Positions 1-6,045 of a DNA stretch of 10,401 bases are shown piece after piece. Source of the DNA: Hyphomicrobiaceae bacterium (GTDB lineage: Bacteria > Pseudomonadota > Alphaproteobacteria > Rhizobiales > MH13); the NCBI GenBank assembly GCA_020442235.1, contig JAGRKQ010000092.1:960-11360 (forward strand), given 5' to 3'. The stretch's first letter is position 1. The number at the start of each line of letters is the position of its first letter. Made by a program: the position numbers and the translations under genes. The notes beneath the pieces were generated by a model. It did no database searches, was not told the DNA's origin, and saw only the letters and a program-made list of their open reading frames with translations.

Positions 1-447
1 CATCACGGCAACGGCACGCAGGAGATCTTCTGGAGCGATCCCAGCGTGCTTTATGCCTCCACCCACCAGAGCCCGCTCTATCCGGGCACCGGCGGGCGCG
101 AGGAAACCGGCGCCGGCAACATCATCAATGTCCCGCTTGAGGCCGGCGATGGCGGTGCGGCGGTGCAGCGGGCCTTTCTGGATGAGATCCTGCCGGCCAT
201 CGACGACTTCCGGCCCGACATGCTTCTGATTTCTGCCGGGTTCGATGCCCATCACGAAGACCCGCTGGCCGGACTCAATTTCACCGATGCCGATTTCGAC
301 TGGTTGACGGAAACCCTGATCGAATGCGCCGACAAACATTGCCACGGTCGCATCGTGTCGCTGCTGGAGGGCGGCTACGACCTTGCCTCGCTGGCCGCAT
401 CCACAGCGATCCACATCCGCCGGCTGATGAAGGCCGCCGGCGCTTGA
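1..447 (+). CDS. histone deacetylase family (class II-like) zinc amidohydrolase, 3' part
   Basis: The reading frame is open from the first base, so the start lies upstream; 148 C-terminal residues are visible. The fragment begins HHGNGTQ, the centre of the arginase/deacetylase-fold signature DxHHGxG. By family comparison its first His is a zinc ligand. The Asp of SAGFDAH (fragment residue 82) would be another ligand, and the Tyr of LEGGYD (residue 126) the transition-state Tyr. [12 protein letters not shown] also fits bacterial HDAC-like amidohydrolases and acetylpolyamine amidohydrolases. The family hydrolyses acetyl-lysine or acetyl-polyamine amides in the cytoplasm; the natural substrate here is unknown. 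It lies 49 bases upstream of xseB, a neighbour pair I recall from rhizobia. The family call is strong, the substrate is not. Confidence 0.93.
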   Translation, partial: HHGNGTQEIFWSDPSVLYASTHQSPLYPGTGGREETGAGNIINVPLEAGDGGAAVQRAFLDEILPAIDDFRPDMLLISAGFDAHHEDPLAGLNFTDADFDWLTETLIECADKHCHGRIVSLLEGGYDLASLAASTAIHIRRLMKAAGA

Positions 448-449
448 CC

Positions 450-487
450 TTGCCTTCCCGGCAAAGGACGCTTCGCCAAACGCGAAG
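450..487 (+). promoter_or_regulatory. two tandem small hairpins ahead of xseB
   Basis: The 49-base gap between the deacetylase-like gene and xseB holds two inverted repeats. TTGCC (450-454) pairs with GGCAA (460-464) around TTCCC. CTTCGC (471-476) pairs with GCGAAG (482-487) around a five-base loop. The 3' arm of the second covers the first bases of the xseB Shine-Dalgarno AAGGA (485-489), so it could lower xseB translation. Neither is followed by a T run, so they do not look like intrinsic terminators. Function is inference; short stems also arise by chance in GC-rich DNA. Confidence 0.3.
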
Positions 488-496
488 GATTCGGAC

Positions 497-745
497 ATGA
501 GCGAGACGGACGTCCGCCCGGCGGGCGAACTGACCTTTGAAGAGGCGCTGGGCGAACTGGAACGCATCGTCGACCAGCTGGAACGCGGCGAGGTGCCTCT
601 GGAGCGCTCGGTTGCGCTTTATGAGCGCGGCGAGGCGCTGAAGGCCCGCTGCGAGACGCTTCTCAAGGCCGCCGACGACAAGGTGGAAAAGATCCGTCTC
701 GGCGCCGATGGCGCGCCTTCGGGGACGGAACCGCTCGATCCGTGA
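497..745 (+). CDS. xseB: exodeoxyribonuclease VII small subunit XseB
   Basis: This 82-residue protein matches the usual length of XseB (about 80). It carries the family core [20 protein letters not shown] followed by a second amphipathic helix (about residues 32-65: [16 protein letters not shown], then [15 protein letters not shown]). The small subunit is helical and coats the coiled coil of XseA. The complex degrades single-stranded DNA from both ends to oligonucleotides in the cytoplasm. xseA is not in the window, which is usual. The ATG has a good AAGGA site (485-489) seven bases upstream. The gene follows the deacetylase-like gene closely, and its 3' end may overlap the next reading frame. 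Confidence 0.95.
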   Translation: MSETDVRPAGELTFEEALGELERIVDQLERGEVPLERSVALYERGEALKARCETLLKAADDKVEKIRLGADGAPSGTEPLDP

Positions 746-1208
746 CACGCACCGGGGCGCGTGGATGCTCAGTGCCTTTGCCCTTTTTGCCGGCGTCGCC
801 ATCATCGGCGGCTGGCTGGTCCTGACCAAGGACTGGCGCGATTCGGCGCGCTTTTCGGCAAAGCCCGCCTTCATCCGCAAGACCCGCATCGAAGCCGGGC
901 GCGGCAGCCTGCCCGAGCGGATGCGCTTCGATGTCGAAGGCTATTATTTCCGCATCGCCTATGCCTATCAGGTCGAAGGCCAGACCTATCTCGGCAAGCG
1001 GTTTTCGGCGATGCGCGAGCCCTTCTTCCTCAGCGAGGCGGATGCCGAGGCCTTCGCCGCGCTCTATCCGGAGGAAAGCGCGATCACCATCCGCGTCGAC
1101 CCTGAGAACCCGGCCCGCACGCTGGTGGAACGACAGCTGATCTTTGCCGACAAGCTGCCGCTTTATGCCGGCCTTGCGGCGCTGGCGCTGGGCGCCCTCA
1201 CCTTCTGA
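708..1208 (+). CDS. two-helix membrane protein, DUF3592-like
   Basis: This is a 166-residue protein of unknown function. It has a basic N-terminus ([15 protein letters not shown]), a transmembrane helix at about residues 18-39, a soluble domain at about 40-148 and a second helix ending at the C-terminus ([17 protein letters not shown]). The middle contains [20 protein letters not shown], then a region rich in acidic residues, then [17 protein letters not shown]. That helix / beta domain / RVDPxNP / helix layout fits DUF3592. The start is uncertain. ATG 708 overlaps xseB by 38 bases and gives a positive cytoplasmic end. ATG 765 lies after the xseB stop and gives 147 residues starting in the helix. 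Neither has a clear Shine-Dalgarno. I prefer 708 on the positive-inside rule. Confidence 0.72.
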   Translation: MARLRGRNRSIRDTHRGAWMLSAFALFAGVAIIGGWLVLTKDWRDSARFSAKPAFIRKTRIEAGRGSLPERMRFDVEGYYFRIAYAYQVEGQTYLGKRFSAMREPFFLSEADAEAFAALYPEESAITIRVDPENPARTLVERQLIFADKLPLYAGLAALALGALTF

Positions 1209-1233
1209 ACCGGCACAATCGTTCACCCATTGC

Positions 1234-1305
1234 GAAAGGTGCGGTCGGAGCGGCCGGGTTGCCCGCCGGGCGTTTCGCGCCACCTTTCTCCTTCAAGCGG
1301 AGGAG
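1234..1305 (+). promoter_or_regulatory. structured leader of the pirin gene (candidate)
   Basis: The 102-base gap before the pirin gene contains a perfect eight-base inverted repeat: GAAAGGTG (1234-1241) and CACCTTTC (1281-1288). Between the arms lies a further GC repeat, GCCCG-C-CGGGC (1261-1271). Directly after, CTCC (1288-1291) could pair with GGAG of the Shine-Dalgarno GGAGGAG (1299-1305). No T run follows, so it is not a typical terminator. It may be a 5' UTR structure controlling pirin translation, or chance in GC-rich DNA. Confidence 0.3.
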
Positions 1306-1310
1306 CGACA

Positions 1311-2225
1311 ATGAGCTGGTTCAACACAGACGACCCCAAACCCGGCGATGACAGAAGCGTTGCCGCGATCGAACATGTGATCGTGCCTCGGGCGCGCGAT
1401 CTCGGCGGGTTCGAGGTGCGCCGGGCGCTGCCTTCGGCCAAACGGCAGATGGTCGGACCGTTCATCTTCTTCGACCAGATGGGCCCGGTGGAATTCGTGC
1501 GCGGCGAGGGCATCGACGTGCGCCCGCATCCCCATATCGGGCTCGCGACCGTCACCTATCTCCTTTCCGGCGAGATCATGCACCGCGATTCGCTCGGCAC
1601 CGAACAGGCGATCCGGCCGGGCGCGCTCAATCTGATGACGGCCGGTCGAGGCATCGTGCATTCCGAACGCACCGATCCGGTTCTGAAGGCGGCCGGCACG
1701 GATCTTTTCGGCCTCCAGAGCTGGGTCGCCCTGCCCAGGACCCATGAGGAAGGTGCCCCGGCCTTCGAACATGTCGACGCGCATGCGTTGCCGGTGGTCA
1801 AGGGGCCGGGCATCCGCGTGCGTGTCATCGCCGGCACGCTTTTCGGCGAAACGGCCCCGACGCGGACCGCCTGGGATACGCTTTATGGCGACGCGGAGCT
1901 TGCCGGCGGGGTTTCCATGCCGCTCGATGCGGCCGCCGAGGAACGGGCGATCTACACGCTGAAGGGCACGATCCGGATCGCTGGCGACCGCTTCGGGCCG
2001 GGCCAGCTCCTCGTCTTCCGGCCGGGCGATGCCATCACGATTGCCGCCGAAGAGGATGCGCGTTTCATGATTTTCGGCGGCGCAACCATGGACGGGCCGC
2101 GCCATATCTGGTGGAATTTCGTCTCGTCATCGAAAGAACGCATCGCTCAGGCTAAGGAAGACTGGCGGCAAGGGCGCTTCGACACCGTGCCCGGCGATGC
2201 AGAAGAGTTCATACCGCTCCCGTAG
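1311..2225 (+). CDS. pirin family protein (bicupin)
   Basis: This is a 304-residue pirin-type bicupin. The N-terminal cupin carries the metal site: RPHPHIGLATVTYL supplies H73 and H75, and GRGIVHSER supplies H117 and E119, matching the three-His/one-Glu iron site of human pirin and E. coli YhhW. The C-terminal cupin (about residues 180-270) ends in the conserved tail GPRHIWWNFVSSS and GDAEEFIPLP. Some bacterial pirins have quercetin 2,3-dioxygenase activity and others act by protein contact, so the substrate here is open. ATG 1311 is chosen over the in-frame upstream start at 1230 because GGAGGAG sits five bases before it and homology begins there. It is followed 17 bases later by an MFS transporter, so the pair is probably cotranscribed. 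Confidence 0.93.
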   Translation: MSWFNTDDPKPGDDRSVAAIEHVIVPRARDLGGFEVRRALPSAKRQMVGPFIFFDQMGPVEFVRGEGIDVRPHPHIGLATVTYLLSGEIMHRDSLGTEQAIRPGALNLMTAGRGIVHSERTDPVLKAAGTDLFGLQSWVALPRTHEEGAPAFEHVDAHALPVVKGPGIRVRVIAGTLFGETAPTRTAWDTLYGDAELAGGVSMPLDAAAEERAIYTLKGTIRIAGDRFGPGQLLVFRPGDAITIAAEEDARFMIFGGATMDGPRHIWWNFVSSSKERIAQAKEDWRQGRFDTVPGDAEEFIPLP

Positions 2226-2242
2226 GACACCGGAAATCTGTT

Positions 2243-3640
2243 GTGAGTGATTTACCCGCCCGTTCCGCCAGCCCCCTCGTCGTCCTGGCGCCGGTCGCGA
2301 CGCTGTTGCTTTCGGTTGCCCTGCTGCTGTCCGGCCACGGCCTGCAAACGACGCTGGTTCCGCTGCGCGGCGCGCTGGAACACTTCTCCGCCTTCTCTCT
2401 CGGTCTCATCGGCTCGGGCTATTATGTCGGCTTCGTCACCGGCTGCCTGATCGGCCCGCGCCTCGTCGTGCGCGTCGGTCACATCCGGGTCTTCACCGCC
2501 CTCGTCGCTGCGGCTTCTGCTGCCGCGCTGGTGCATGCGCTCGCCGTCGATCCCTTCGTGTGGATCGCCCTTCGCATCGTCACCGGCATGTGCATGGCCG
2601 GGCTTTATCTCGTCATCGAAAGCTGGCTCAACGAACACGCGACCAACGAGACCCGCGGCCTCGTGATGAGCGCCTATATCGTCGTCAACTTCTCGATGAT
2701 CACGCTTGGCCAGTTGCTGATCACCCAGGCCTCGCCGACGGGATTTGCGCTGTTCACGCTGGCCTCGATCCTCGTCTCCGTCGCCGCGATCCCGGTGGCG
2801 CTGACCAATGCCGCCCAGCCCGCGCCAATCGCGGTCGTCAGCTTTCGCCCCAGGCGCCTGATCGGCATTTCCCCGGTCGGGCTCATCGGCGCCTTCGTCG
2901 TCGGCATCGCCAATGGCGCCTTCTGGGGCCTCGGCCCGGTCTTTGCCGCAAGAGCCGATCTCGGCGCGGACGGCGTTGCCATCTTCATGTCGGCGGCGGT
3001 TCTCGGCGGAGCGCTGATGCAATATCCGGTCGGGCGGATGTCGGATTTCCTCGACCGGCGCATCGTGCTGGCCGGCATGCTGGTGCTGGCGGCCCTGTCC
3101 GGTATCGCCATTGCCATTCTGCCGGTCTCGGGCACGGCGCTGCTCGCTCTCGCGCTTGTCTTCGGCGCATTGACGCTGCCGGGCTATGCCATCTCGGCCG
3201 CCCATGCCTATGACCACACCGAGCGCAGCGGCTATGTGGAAATGGCCGCAGGCCTGCTCCTGTTCAACGGCGCCGGCTCGATCATCGGTCCGCTCGCCGC
3301 CTCGCTGGCCATGGACCATTTCGGTGGCAAGAGCCTGTTTGTCTTCACTGCGGTGACGCAGACGCTTCTGGCGCTCTTCGTCGTCTGGCGCATGCGCCAG
3401 CGCGCTGCCGTCGCTCCCGCCGACAAGACCGAGTTCGACATGGCGGCAACCGCCCCTGTCGGCGGCGCGATCTCCCTTGAAGTGCCCGACCTGGACGAAG
3501 ACAACATCGTCCTGCCCGACAGGCTGGACGTGCCGGCCGAGGTCGTCGATCTCGACACGCTGATGGGCGAGGTGCTCGACGACGATCCGCATCCAGAACA
3601 GCCGGAGCAACCCCGTCAGCGGAACGGCGATGCGCCTTGA
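2243..3640 (+). CDS. MFS transporter, YcaD-like, with acidic C-terminal tail
   Basis: This is a 465-residue protein with twelve predicted helices: about 10-30, 51-72, 82-101, 104-128, 137-159, 165-187, 206-234, 243-264, 272-291, 297-318, 330-355 and 361-381. Loop 2-3 (GPRLVVRVGHIRVF) and loop 8-9 (GRMSDFLDRR) correspond to MFS motif A. RIVTGMCMAGLYLVIESWLN resembles the YcaD-type MFS group, whose substrates are unknown. After helix 12 a hydrophilic tail of about 80 residues carries about 20 Asp/Glu (EVPDLDEDNIVLPDR and others); this should be cytoplasmic. The start is GTG with GGAAA (2232-2236) seven bases upstream. It lies 17 bases after the pirin gene. Substrate cannot be told from sequence; efflux of a small molecule is only a guess. 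Confidence 0.9.
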   Translation: MSDLPARSASPLVVLAPVATLLLSVALLLSGHGLQTTLVPLRGALEHFSAFSLGLIGSGYYVGFVTGCLIGPRLVVRVGHIRVFTALVAAASAAALVHALAVDPFVWIALRIVTGMCMAGLYLVIESWLNEHATNETRGLVMSAYIVVNFSMITLGQLLITQASPTGFALFTLASILVSVAAIPVALTNAAQPAPIAVVSFRPRRLIGISPVGLIGAFVVGIANGAFWGLGPVFAARADLGADGVAIFMSAAVLGGALMQYPVGRMSDFLDRRIVLAGMLVLAALSGIAIAILPVSGTALLALALVFGALTLPGYAISAAHAYDHTERSGYVEMAAGLLLFNGAGSIIGPLAASLAMDHFGGKSLFVFTAVTQTLLALFVVWRMRQRAAVAPADKTEFDMAATAPVGGAISLEVPDLDEDNIVLPDRLDVPAEVVDLDTLMGEVLDDDPHPEQPEQPRQRNGDAP

Positions 3641-3685
3641 TCCAGCGCCTTGCATGTCGGGCCGGACCGGGCTAACGCATCAGTC

Positions 3686-4066
3686 ATGAGCGGTGTCCTT
3701 GCCCCCCTATACCGGGAACGCCAGCCCGGCGCGCTGATCGCGCTCGCCGCACTGCTGGCCCAGCTGGTGCTGATGCTGGCGGGCATAGCCTCGCCCGCCT
3801 TCGGGGCGCAGGCCAACGGTTCCGGCGGCTTCATCATCTGCGCCCTCACCGGGCCGATCGACGCGTCGGACGAAGGCGCCCCCTACACCTATCAGCATTG
3901 CGATTGCCTGCTCATGGCAACCGCTCTTGTCGCCGAGCCGCCCCGGCTGCCGACGCTTCATCCTGTTCTGGCCGAGGGGCCGGGCATCGAACCTTGGTCC
4001 TTTTCGCCCCTGGACCCGTTTCACCGCCGCCCCCCCGCCACCGGGCCACCTTCCGTTCTCGCCTGA
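3686..4066 (+). CDS. small exported/anchored Cys-His protein, DUF2946-like
   Basis: This is a 126-residue protein with a hydrophobic segment at about residues 16-40 (LIALAALLAQLVLMLAGIAS then PAFGA), which is a signal peptide or N-terminal anchor. After it come C52 (FIICALTG) and a cluster H71-C72-x-C74-x-x-M77 (YQHCDCLLMA), which could bind a soft metal. The C-terminus is Pro-rich and low in complexity. Size, topology, the Cys pair and position before a PCuAC gene fit DUF2946, a family of unknown function often found with copper genes. An upstream in-frame TTG at 3650 exists. ATG 3686 is preferred because the added residues are not hydrophobic or conserved-looking, although no strong Shine-Dalgarno is seen. 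The gene has runs of C6 (3702-3707) and C7 (4030-4036) that deserve read-level checking. Confidence 0.68.
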   Translation: MSGVLAPLYRERQPGALIALAALLAQLVLMLAGIASPAFGAQANGSGGFIICALTGPIDASDEGAPYTYQHCDCLLMATALVAEPPRLPTLHPVLAEGPGIEPWSFSPLDPFHRRPPATGPPSVLA

Positions 4067-4077
4067 TCGCACATTCC

Positions 4078-4090
4078 GGGGCATGGCCCC
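4078..4090 (+). promoter_or_regulatory. small hairpin before the PCuAC gene
   Basis: GGGGC (4078-4082) and GCCCC (4086-4090) form a five-base GC stem whose three-base loop is ATG. It sits in the 48-base gap between the DUF2946-like gene and the copper chaperone. No T run follows, so termination is unlikely. The loop ATG opens an 11-codon frame that ends on the chaperone start (see the next entry). Confidence 0.3.
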
Positions 4091-4118
4091 ATCAGACGAA
4101 ACGAGATTGTTCCTATGA
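4083..4118 (+). CDS. possible 11-residue leader peptide (speculative)
   Basis: ATG 4083 opens a frame encoding MAPSDETRLFL. Its TGA stop (4116-4118) overlaps the ATG of the PCuAC gene in an ATGA arrangement, the geometry used for translational coupling. CCGGGG just upstream is a weak ribosome site and is tied up in the hairpin at 4078-4090. The same frame is open back to about 3927 across the C7 run, so this could equally be the tail of a frameshifted DUF2946-like protein, or chance. Confidence 0.15.
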   Translation: MAPSDETRLFL

Positions 4119-4651
4119 CCCGTAAACTGTTTCTCGCGGCCGCTGCCGCGCTTCTTCTCCTGCCCGCCTCCAGCCTTGCCGCGCGGGCCTGCGAAAACAT
4201 GACCCCCGGCGAAGCCATCGGCACGCATGGCCATATGCCGGCGGCCGTCACCCTCGGCGACCTGACGCTGGAAGGCGCCTTCACCCGCGCCACCCCGCCC
4301 AATGCCATGGCCGGCGGCGGCTTCGTCACCATCACCAACAACGGCAGCGAGGATGACCGGCTGATCGCGGCGTCCTCGCCCGCAGCACCGCGCGTGGAAC
4401 TGCACACCATGGCCGTCATCGACGGCGTGATGCGCATGCGCGAGATGGAAGGCGGGATCGACATCCCGGCCGGCGAGACCGTCAACCTTGCACCGGGCGG
4501 CCTGCATGTGATGTTCATGCAGCTTCCCGCGCCCTTCGTCGCCGGAACCATGGTGGAAGTCACCCTCACCTTCGAGAAGGCGGGCAGTGTGACGATCATG
4601 ATGCCGGTGGTGGAACGCGGCAGTGAACCCGCGCACACCATGCAGCACTAG
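4115..4651 (+). CDS. periplasmic copper chaperone PCuAC
   Basis: This is a 178-residue PCuAC/DUF461 protein. A signal peptide (MTRKLFLAAAAALLLLPASS, cut near residues 23-25) sends it to the periplasm. The Cu(I) site of the family, a His/Met set described as H(M)x10Mx21HxM, is seen as H97 and M99 with M108, then H131-x-M133 (GLHVMFMQL). Extra possible ligands lie at both ends: H38, H40 and M41 after the signal peptide, and HTMQH at the C-terminus. PCuAC carries copper to the CuA site of cytochrome oxidase or to SCO proteins. The next gene is a SCO1 homologue starting eight bases after the stop, so the two are cotranscribed. Cys26 does not sit in a lipobox (ARAC), so a lipoprotein is unlikely. 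Confidence 0.93.
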   Translation: MTRKLFLAAAAALLLLPASSLAARACENMTPGEAIGTHGHMPAAVTLGDLTLEGAFTRATPPNAMAGGGFVTITNNGSEDDRLIAASSPAAPRVELHTMAVIDGVMRMREMEGGIDIPAGETVNLAPGGLHVMFMQLPAPFVAGTMVEVTLTFEKAGSVTIMMPVVERGSEPAHTMQH

Positions 4652-4659
4652 GACCGGTC

Positions 4660-5280
4660 ATGTCTTCCTTGCGCATTGTCCTCTTTGCGGTTGCGGGCCT
4701 CGCTTTTGCGGGGCTCGCGGCCGTGACCGCGATGTCCATGATCGACGCACCGCGCAATCAGGACGCGCTGTTCTCCGAGCCGGTCGCCGGCATCGGCGGC
4801 CCGTTCCAGCTCGTCGACCAGAACGGGCGCGCAGTGACGGAGGCCGATTTTTCCGACAAGCCGAAGGTGATCTATTTCGGCTTCACCTTCTGTCCGGAAA
4901 TCTGCCCGACGACGCTGTTCGAGCTTTCCAATCTTCTGGAGGAACTGGGGCCGGCGGCGGACAATCTTCACGTCCTTTTCATCACCGTCGACCCGGAACG
5001 CGACACGCCGGAGATGATCGGCGGCTATGTCGGCGCCTTTTCCGACCGCATTCTCGGCCTTTCCGGAACGCAGGACGAGGTTGACGCGGCGGTTGCCGCC
5101 TACCGGGTCTATGCGGCGCGCGTGCCGCTGGAAAATGGCGGCTACACCATGGACCACACCGCCTCGGTCTTCCTGATGAATGCCCAAAACCAGCTTGTCG
5201 GCACCATCGCCTATGGCGAGGCGCACGACACGGCGCTCGCCAAGCTGCGCCGTCTTGCCGGGGCCGGCGCCGGTTCATGA
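4660..5280 (+). CDS. SCO1/SenC/PrrC copper-binding thioredoxin-fold protein
   Basis: This is a 206-residue protein with an N-terminal membrane anchor (about residues 6-27) and a periplasmic thioredoxin-like domain. The copper site is complete: C78 and C82 in TFCPEICPT, and H166 in MDHTASVFL. The conserved Asp of ITVDPERDTP is D111. SCO proteins deliver copper to, or reduce the Cys pair of, the CuA centre of cytochrome c oxidase subunit II. AGGA overlapping the stop of the PCuAC gene (4650-4653) serves as ribosome site for ATG 4660. The 3' end overlaps the tlyA start by four bases (ATGA at 5277-5280). The neighbour upstream supports a copper-insertion role; an alternative redox-sensing role (SenC/PrrC) is known in some members. 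Confidence 0.95.
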   Translation: MSSLRIVLFAVAGLAFAGLAAVTAMSMIDAPRNQDALFSEPVAGIGGPFQLVDQNGRAVTEADFSDKPKVIYFGFTFCPEICPTTLFELSNLLEELGPAADNLHVLFITVDPERDTPEMIGGYVGAFSDRILGLSGTQDEVDAAVAAYRVYAARVPLENGGYTMDHTASVFLMNAQNQLVGTIAYGEAHDTALAKLRRLAGAGAGS

Positions 5281-6014
5281 GCGAGCGCCGGCGCCTCGAC
5301 GAGGCTCTGGTCGAGCGGGCGCTGGCACCCAGCAGGGCGCGGGCCCGCGATGCCGTGCAGCGCGGCCATGTCACCGTCGATGGCGCGGTGGAAACCAAGC
5401 CGGCGCGCAAGGTCGGCCCGGAACAGATCCTTGCCCTCTCCGATCCGGCTGCGGGCTATGTGGCGCGCAGCGCGCTGAAGCTCGTCGCCGCTCTCGATGC
5501 CTTCGCCATAACCGTCGATGGCCGGCTGGCGCTGGATGTCGGCGCCTCCACCGGTGGATTTACCCAGGTGATGCTGGAGCGCGGCGCAAAGCGGGTCGTC
5601 GCCATCGATGTCGGCCATGACCAGCTCCACCCCGCAATCGGCGCCGATCCGCGCGTAGAGGCGCATGAGGGGCTCAACGCCCGCGATCTTGATGCCGATG
5701 CGCTTGGCGGCCCCTTCGATCTCGTCAGCGTCGATCTTTCCTTCATTTCCGTCCTCAAGGTTCTGGAGCCGATCCTCTCCTGCCTCGCGGCGGAGGGCGA
5801 TCTCGTCATTCTAGCCAAGCCGCAATTCGAGGTCGGGCGCGACGGGCTCGGCAAGGGCGGCATCGTGCGCGATCCGGGCGAGGCCGAAGCCGCCGTCCGG
5901 CGCATCGAGGATGCGGTGGCGGAACGCGGTCTTGTCTTGACGGGACGCATCGCCTCGCCCATCGAAGGCGGCGATGGCAACCGCGAATTCCTCATCGCCG
6001 CGCGCCGTTGCTGA
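5277..6014 (+). CDS. tlyA: TlyA family rRNA 2'-O-methyltransferase
   Basis: This is a 245-residue protein. An N-terminal S4 RNA-binding domain (about residues 3-60, RRLDEALVERALAPSRARAR then GHVTVDG) precedes an FtsJ-like Rossmann methyltransferase. The SAM loop is LDVGASTGGFTQ (86-97). The K-D-K-E catalytic tetrad is K68, D153 (VSVDLSFIS), K181 (AKPQFEVG) and E237 (GNREF), matching the spacing in mycobacterial TlyA. Family members methylate the ribose of C1920 in 23S rRNA, and some also C1409 of 16S rRNA, which affects capreomycin sensitivity. The older name haemolysin A reflects a disputed activity. The full S4 N-terminus is compatible with the longer TlyA type, but site specificity cannot be read from sequence. 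The start ATG overlaps the SCO stop, so translation is probably coupled. Confidence 0.95.
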   Translation: MSERRRLDEALVERALAPSRARARDAVQRGHVTVDGAVETKPARKVGPEQILALSDPAAGYVARSALKLVAALDAFAITVDGRLALDVGASTGGFTQVMLERGAKRVVAIDVGHDQLHPAIGADPRVEAHEGLNARDLDADALGGPFDLVSVDLSFISVLKVLEPILSCLAAEGDLVILAKPQFEVGRDGLGKGGIVRDPGEAEAAVRRIEDAVAERGLVLTGRIASPIEGGDGNREFLIAARRC

Positions 6015-6045
6015 TCGCCCGCCAACCGCTTGCAGGCCGCCCGTC

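Noticed and set aside
281..1283. Two - strand frames (281-889 and 663-1283) over xseB and the DUF3592-like gene
   Set aside because: Arg/Ala-rich translations with no motif, antisense to better supported genes.
1230..1310. N-terminal extension of the pirin gene
   Set aside because: In frame, but it lacks a ribosome site and similarity. GGAGGAG before ATG 1311 fixes the start.
2252..3655. 467-codon open frame on the - strand across the MFS gene
   Set aside because: It is the antisense of the transporter. The translation is low-complexity and charged with no domain, as expected from GC-rich codon usage.
3650..3678. Possible promoter TTGCAT ... TAACGC before the DUF2946-like gene
   Set aside because: Spacing is 17 bases, but both boxes match the consensus poorly and the start codon would lie almost at the transcript start.
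4187..4198. Lipoprotein cysteine (Cys26) in the PCuAC protein
   Set aside because: The preceding residues ARA do not form a lipobox; a type I signal peptide cut is more likely.
3707..4648. 313-codon open frame on the - strand over the copper genes
   Set aside because: It is a shadow of the PCuAC and DUF2946-like genes. Its His/Gly-rich composition mirrors their codons.
5974..6045. N-terminal extension of the RNA methyltransferase into tlyA
   Set aside because: Pro/Ser/Arg-rich and not part of the TRAM domain; ATG 6046 starts the family homology.
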